A DNA stretch of 10,699 nucleotides from an uncultured Gammaproteobacteria bacterium. GTDB lineage: Bacteria; Pseudomonadota; Gammaproteobacteria; Arenicellales; UBA868. The DNA lies in contig CAJXBY010000085.1 in assembly GCA_913051905.1 (NCBI GenBank), forward strand, positions 1 to 10,699, read 5' to 3'. This document shows, piece after piece, positions 7,101-10,699 of this stretch; within the stretch, counting starts at the first letter, position 1; each line of letters starts with the position of its first letter. The notes under the pieces were generated by a model. The model did no database searches. It saw nothing but the letters and a program-made list of their open reading frames with translations, and was not told the DNA's origin. A program made the position numbers and the translations under genes.

Positions 7101-8453
7101 TCAGTTGTCCTGACCTGCTTTGAAGGCCGATTCCATCTCCTTGCGGGCTGAGAGTGCGTTGTTCGACGGATCAATTTCAACATCGTCATAGGTCAGGACA
7201 GCCCCGGCGGCGACATCGTGCTGCAGGGTCACGTCCGATGCGAGACCCAGCGGCAGGGCACCTAGAGCGAGGGAATCTGCCGCCGGCATCTGCCGGCCCC
7301 AGACGCAGTGACCGCCTTCACCATCGAGTTTCTCGCCTTTTTTCAGTTCGCGTTTGGCTGTTGCGGCCACGTCGGCATGGAATCCTATGGGACAGCCGGT
7401 GGGTTCGCCGCGTAGCACTGTTGAGGCGACCGAGATGCCAAGCTCCATGCCAATCATATGCGTCGGTCTGTAAAGGGATGCATAGCGTCCGGATTGATCC
7501 TGCAGCATGTGGTATTCGCGGAAACACTGTTTGGCGTAATCTTCAGCAGCCTCGATAACCACATAAGTGCCCATGGCCAGATGATGGGGTACCGGGGTAC
7601 CGTCGCGGGCAAGAGAGGAGACGACTTCCGTGGTGCCGTGGGCAGCCAGGGAACCGCCGTCTTCGATTGGCTTGCACACATCGGCGAGTTCGAAACGAGA
7701 GCATGGCGGAAAGTTCAGTCCTTCGGTTTGCGGAACCAATCCCGTGGCGTTACAGACAGCGCTCATTTCGATGCCGGACTTGCTGCCGTCGAGAAAGGAA
7801 TTGAACATCTGCAGGTTTATGCTGTCCGGGTCATCGATGTCGAGGTATTCACGCAGGACGTCCCACACCGTGTCTGGCGTGAGTGCATGGTATTCAGGAT
7901 GATAACGGGTGCCCTTGCCCGCACAGATGACGTTAAAACCACAGGTTCTGGCCCAGTCCACATGTTCACAGATCAGGGCCGGCTGATCTCCCCAGGCGAG
8001 ACTGTAGACCAAACCGGCAGCCCGGGCCTCCCGGGCAAGCAACGGACCGGCAACCACATCTGCTTCGACGCTGACCATCACGACGTGATGACCCGCGTCT
8101 ATGGCCTGCCGGCAGTGGCGGATTCCGGCTGCCGGACCGCCAGTAGCTTCGACCACGACGTCGAGTTCGTCGATGGCAATCAGGTCGGCAGCATCATCGG
8201 TCAGCCAGGTTGTGCCACTGGCCAGGGCCTCGGCGCCGTCCCGCGCCTGGTACTGCTCTGCGCTCCAGCCGGCCGTGGCGAGCTGTCGCATGGCCCGGGC
8301 CGGATCAAGATCGGCTATCCCGACGATCTGAATACCGCGGGTCTTGAGCGCCTGTGTCAGGTACATGGTAGCGAACTTGCCGCAGCCAATCAGCGCGACG
8401 CGGACCGGGTGACCACTTTCCGCCCGTTCATGCAGCATAGATGAAAGATTCAT
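7101..8453 (-). CDS. DRL-like NAD(P)-dependent oxidoreductase with C-terminal SAF domain
   Basis: A 450-residue protein. Residues 17-29 (VRVALIGCGKFAT) form a Rossmann dinucleotide-binding loop, followed by an acidic strand end (IADLD, 46-50) and VVVEATGG (99-106), as in homoserine dehydrogenase and Gfo/Idh/MocA-like enzymes. The middle (about 125-345) matches the catalytic domain of DRL, the DXP reductoisomerase-like enzyme of Brucella: HHVVMVSVEADV at 122-133, ICAGKGT at 176-182, and FLDGSKSGIEMSAVCNATGL at 220-239. Residues 357-427 (DVAATAKRELKKGEKL, then LPLGLASDV) look like a SAF domain, as in FlgA and sialic acid synthase. Brucella DRL makes methylerythritol phosphate, but gammaproteobacteria normally carry the unrelated IspC, so the substrate here is unknown and may differ. 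Databases often label such proteins homoserine dehydrogenase or flagellar FlgA, which would probably be misleading. The ATG at 8453 has a strong AAGGAG ribosome site (8464-8459) five bases upstream, and the N-terminus lines up with DRL. djlA lies 50 bases upstream and leuB 129 bases downstream. Confidence 0.83.
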   Translation of the reverse strand: MNLSSMLHERAESGHPVRVALIGCGKFATMYLTQALKTRGIQIVGIADLDPARAMRQLATAGWSAEQYQARDGAEALASGTTWLTDDAADLIAIDELDVVVEATGGPAAGIRHCRQAIDAGHHVVMVSVEADVVAGPLLAREARAAGLVYSLAWGDQPALICEHVDWARTCGFNVICAGKGTRYHPEYHALTPDTVWDVLREYLDIDDPDSINLQMFNSFLDGSKSGIEMSAVCNATGLVPQTEGLNFPPCSRFELADVCKPIEDGGSLAAHGTTEVVSSLARDGTPVPHHLAMGTYVVIEAAEDYAKQCFREYHMLQDQSGRYASLYRPTHMIGMELGISVASTVLRGEPTGCPIGFHADVAATAKRELKKGEKLDGEGGHCVWGRQMPAADSLALGALPLGLASDVTLQHDVAAGAVLTYDDVEIDPSNNALSARKEMESAFKAGQDN

Positions 8454-8489
8454 CAGGTCTCCTTGAGCCGTTCGGGTGAACCAATCATT

Positions 8490-8506
8490 TGAGCCGGACA
8501 GGCTCA
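8490..8506. repeat. Small perfect inverted repeat overlapping the djlA stop codon
   Basis: TGAGCC (8490-8495) and GGCTCA (8501-8506) are exact reverse complements with a 5-base loop. The right arm contains the djlA stop codon. On the minus strand the hairpin is followed by AAATGATTGG rather than a T-run, so it is not a typical intrinsic terminator. It could stabilise the djlA mRNA end or weaken read-through into the DRL-like gene. The function is unproven. Confidence 0.3.
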
Positions 8507-9289
8507 GGCCCTGGCGGCTCGATGTTCACGAACATGTTCCCAGGCAGCTCGAATTTCCTGGGTCTTTTCAGTCGCCAGCTTGATCATCTCCTCGGGCATG
8601 CCCTTGGCCACCAGCTTGTCAGGGTGATGCTGGTTCATCAGGCGCCGGTATGATTTCTTGATTTCGCTGTCCGGCGTTTCCTCGGACACCCCCAGCACCG
8701 CATAGGATTGTTGGATCGTCCGCCCGGGCTGCTGTCCCGGGCGGCTGGCGGCACCTGAAATCAGGCCGATCAGGTTCTCGACTTCTTCCGCGCTGAATCC
8801 GAGCACCTCAGCGCTGTGTAGGAGGATTCTGTTTTCGGTTGCGTCGAGCCGCCCATCGGCCATGGCGCCCTGCACCTGGATCTCAAGAAACATGCGCAAT
8901 AAGGTGGTGCGCCGCTGACATTCCCGGCGAAACTGATGCAGCACATCATCGAGGGGAAAATCCGCCTCCTTGCCCTGTTCGAACAGATCTATGGCCGCTT
9001 TGCGCTGCTCCGGGTTGAGACGCATCTGGCTCATGAGATTTTTCGCCATCTGAATCTCATGCTGCGACACCTGGCCGTCGGCCTTGGCGATATGGCCCAT
9101 CACTGAGAAAGTTGCGGTAAAGAAGGCGAGTTGTACGCGTTCCTGGTCTCCGGGCAGTGCCCGCATGCCGCTTTGGCCGCCCCGGCCGGAGTCGAACTGG
9201 TGGCCAAACGAAGCACCCAGGAGTGCACCCAGCGGCCCACCCAGCATGAATCCCAGTGTTCCACCGATCAGTTTTCCCCACCAAGCCAT
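8504..9289 (-). CDS. djlA: Co-chaperone DjlA (membrane-anchored J-domain protein)
   Basis: A 261-residue inner-membrane protein close to the E. coli DjlA length (271). Residues 5-30 are a single glycine-rich hydrophobic segment (KLIGGTLGFMLGGPLGALLG), the characteristic DjlA anchor, which dimerises in E. coli. Residues about 50-178 form the all-helical TerB-like middle domain, with the DjlA-typical FFTATFSVMGHIAKADGQVS (56-75) and LRMFLEIQVQGAMADGRL (131-148). Residues 194-258 are a C-terminal J domain with the HPD motif at 222-224, which stimulates DnaK's ATPase. The linker between them (179-193) is short compared with the Gln/Gly-rich one in E. coli. DjlA is linked to DnaK and to capsule/Rcs envelope signalling in E. 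coli; whether that holds here is unknown. The start at 9289 has AAAGG nine bases upstream and gives the expected MAWWGK N-terminus. The DRL-like gene follows 50 bases downstream and may be co-transcribed. Confidence 0.95.
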   Translation of the reverse strand: MAWWGKLIGGTLGFMLGGPLGALLGASFGHQFDSGRGGQSGMRALPGDQERVQLAFFTATFSVMGHIAKADGQVSQHEIQMAKNLMSQMRLNPEQRKAAIDLFEQGKEADFPLDDVLHQFRRECQRRTTLLRMFLEIQVQGAMADGRLDATENRILLHSAEVLGFSAEEVENLIGLISGAASRPGQQPGRTIQQSYAVLGVSEETPDSEIKKSYRRLMNQHHPDKLVAKGMPEEMIKLATEKTQEIRAAWEHVREHRAARA

Positions 9290-9327
9290 CCGTGATTACC
9301 TTTCGTTTTGTTCAGTCCAGGGTTGAG

Positions 9328-9356
9328 TTTAAAGAATACCGGGCAGTTAGCGTCAA
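9328..9356 (-). promoter_or_regulatory. Candidate sigma70 promoter for djlA
   Basis: On the minus strand, TTGACG (9356-9351) is a five-of-six match to the -35 consensus. It is followed after exactly 17 bases by TTTAAA (9333-9328), a four-of-six -10. Transcription would begin near 9321, about 32 bases before the djlA start. It lies in the 177-base gap after the glutathione reductase gene (9290-9466), which also holds a loose GGGTC/GACCC dyad (9444-9448 and 9461-9465) just after the gor stop but no clear terminator. The same transcript could continue into the DRL-like gene. Confidence 0.5.
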
Positions 9357-9466
9357 TCCTATAAGGCAGCCCCCGTTTTGAATCCGACCCTGCGTCAGCT
9401 CAAGAACTGCTGGCCGCGCGGCAGCATTCCAGGCGTGTTGCTGGGGTCGAACAAGCGCCGGACCCG

Positions 9467-10699
9467 TCATCTGAGCGTTACCAGCTCTTCCGCGGCAGTG
9501 GGGTGTATGGCAACGGTGTTGTCGAAGTCAGCCTTGGTGGCACCCATTTTGAGGGCTACGGCAAAACCCTGGATGATTTCGTCTGCGGCATCCCCGATCA
9601 TGTGACATCCCACCACTTTTTCTCCTTTGCCCGTAACGATCAGCTTGACGACCGTGGGTGATTTTTCCTGGGTAACAGCGTAATACATATTGGTAAACCG
9701 GCTCTGGTACACCTTAATGTTCTGCTGTCCGTACTGCTCGACGGCCTGTTGCTCAGAAAGGCCCACGGTTCCGATCGGTGGGTGGGAGAATATGACGCTG
9801 GGAATATCCGCGTAGTCCAGGCAGGCATCCGGCTGTCCGCCGAACAGGCGGTCGGCCAGACGGCGGCCCGCTGCGATGGCGACCGGGGTCAGTGCCTGTC
9901 GGCCGGTGACGTCGCCCACGGCATACACCCCCTCCAGGTTGGTGCACTGGAGGTGATCGGTGGGAATGAATCCCGAACTATCCAGTTCCAGACCCCATTC
10001 TGCTATTCCGAGATCCGCTGTCGCCGGCTCACGGCCTATCGCCCAGAGGACCGAATCAAATTCATCGGGCATTTGGTCATTGCCATAGTCAGCAGCAAGT
10101 CGGCCGCTGTCCTTCTCGAATATTCGCTGCAATTGTGTACGGCTCTGAATTCGGATCCCCGATTCGCGCATCTGGGCGATCAGCGTCTCACCCAGGGTGG
10201 CATCGAAATCCCGCAGCAGCCGGTCTTTTCGCAGCAGCATCGTCACTCGGGTGCCCAGGCTATGAAGGACCCCTGCGAGTTCGGTCGCGATGTAGCCTGC
10301 GCCGATTACCAGCGCTGATTTGGGCTGGCGGTCGAGCTCGAAAAATCCGTCGCTGGTGATCCCTAGAGCAGCGCCAGGTATCTCAGGTACGCTGGGCCTT
10401 CCGCCGGTGGCGATGAGCACCTGATCAGCTTGAAGCGCTTGGCCGTCTACTGTGACCGTTCGTTCTTTGCTCAAAACCGCCCACCCCTGAAACAGCTTGA
10501 CAGCAGATTGCTCCAGGTTGCGGCGGTAAATGTCGTTGAGCCGCTGTACATAACCGTCCCGCGCACGCTTCAGAGCCGGCCAGTCAAAGCCGGTGCCTGT
10601 CACGCTGAACCCGTAATCCCCTGCATGGTGGAGTACTTCGGCTACATGGGCGGTGTTCCACATGACTTTCTTGGGTACGCAGCCTACGTTGACGCAGGT
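9467..10699 (-). CDS. gor: Glutathione-disulfide reductase Gor (5' end outside window)
   Basis: The C-terminal 410 residues of an FAD/NADPH-dependent flavoenzyme that reduces glutathione disulfide to glutathione in the cytoplasm. The visible part begins inside the redox-active disulfide motif: [10 protein letters not shown] is read from 10696 to 10667. The ATG at 10663 is therefore an internal Met, not a start. About 40 residues, including the FAD-binding GxGxxG, must lie to the right of the window. Also present are LIATGGRP, the NADPH loop [13 protein letters not shown], followed by LLRKDRLLR whose arginines match those that select NADPH over NADH in E. coli Gor, the second FAD contact [11 protein letters not shown], and the C-terminal interface [17 protein letters not shown] with the catalytic His-Glu pair. 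The C-terminus ends at the same point as the E. coli protein, so the 3' end is complete. Dihydrolipoamide and trypanothione reductases are less likely because of the Gor-specific motifs. Confidence 0.96.
   Translation of the reverse strand, partial: TCVNVGCVPKKVMWNTAHVAEVLHHAGDYGFSVTGTGFDWPALKRARDGYVQRLNDIYRRNLEQSAVKLFQGWAVLSKERTVTVDGQALQADQVLIATGGRPSVPEIPGAALGITSDGFFELDRQPKSALVIGAGYIATELAGVLHSLGTRVTMLLRKDRLLRDFDATLGETLIAQMRESGIRIQSRTQLQRIFEKDSGRLAADYGNDQMPDEFDSVLWAIGREPATADLGIAEWGLELDSSGFIPTDHLQCTNLEGVYAVGDVTGRQALTPVAIAAGRRLADRLFGGQPDACLDYADIPSVIFSHPPIGTVGLSEQQAVEQYGQQNIKVYQSRFTNMYYAVTQEKSPTVVKLIVTGKGEKVVGCHMIGDAADEIIQGFAVALKMGATKADFDNTVAIHPTAAEELVTLR

Noticed and set aside
7458..8444. Long plus-strand open frame (328 codons) opposite the DRL-like gene
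   Set aside because: Its translation has no recognisable domain, and the minus-strand frame carries clear family motifs and a good ribosome site. It is an antisense shadow of a G+C-rich gene.
9408..9426. GC-rich palindrome (GCCGCGCGGC at 9413-9422) downstream of gor as a terminator
   Set aside because: No T-run follows on the minus strand, and the flanking arms do not extend the stem without mismatches.
9467..10663. A complete gene starting at the ATG at 10663
   Set aside because: The frame continues upstream into [10 protein letters not shown], the redox-active site of glutathione reductase, so that Met is internal and the gene is cut by the window edge.

Overview
This window is ordinary, densely coded chromosomal DNA, G+C-rich by eye. 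It most likely comes from a gammaproteobacterium. The best pointers are a full-length DjlA membrane co-chaperone and a glutathione reductase whose visible part closely resembles the Escherichia coli enzyme. I found no tRNA, rRNA, CRISPR array, insertion sequence, phage gene or obvious horizontal island.

Layout, left to right. Positions 1-277 (minus) hold the N-terminal part of a class III nucleotide cyclase that runs off the left edge. Positions 431-4027 (minus) encode a fused double ABC exporter (membrane domain, ATPase, membrane domain, ATPase) of the CydD/CydC type. A 250-base region (4028-4277) separates it from a divergent plus-strand gene at 4278-5858. That gene is an alpha-acyl synthase most like the Leptospira citramalate synthase, with 2-isopropylmalate synthase as the alternative. 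Its stop lies 6 bases from the stop of leuB (5865-6971, minus), so the two genes converge tail to tail. Upstream of leuB on the minus strand come a DRL-like/SAF-domain oxidoreductase (7101-8453), djlA (8504-9289) and the C-terminal 410 residues of glutathione reductase (9467-10699, 5' end outside the window). All gaps between genes are under 300 bases.

How they fit together. The synthase and LeuB can act in one pathway. LeuB oxidises 3-isopropylmalate in leucine synthesis and also 3-methylmalate in the citramalate route to isoleucine, so the pair supports branched-chain 2-oxoacid synthesis whichever substrate the synthase prefers. leuCD is not in the window. Glutathione reductase and the CydDC-like exporter both touch low-molecular-weight thiol balance, but they are not adjacent and no shared control is visible. 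The djlA and DRL-like genes are 50 bases apart and could be co-transcribed from a promoter at about 9328-9356.

The least understood gene is the DRL-like oxidoreductase. The family is named after a Brucella enzyme that replaces DXP reductoisomerase, but the substrate of this relative cannot be read from sequence. I did not find a convincing new multi-gene system; the findings are individual points worth checking.
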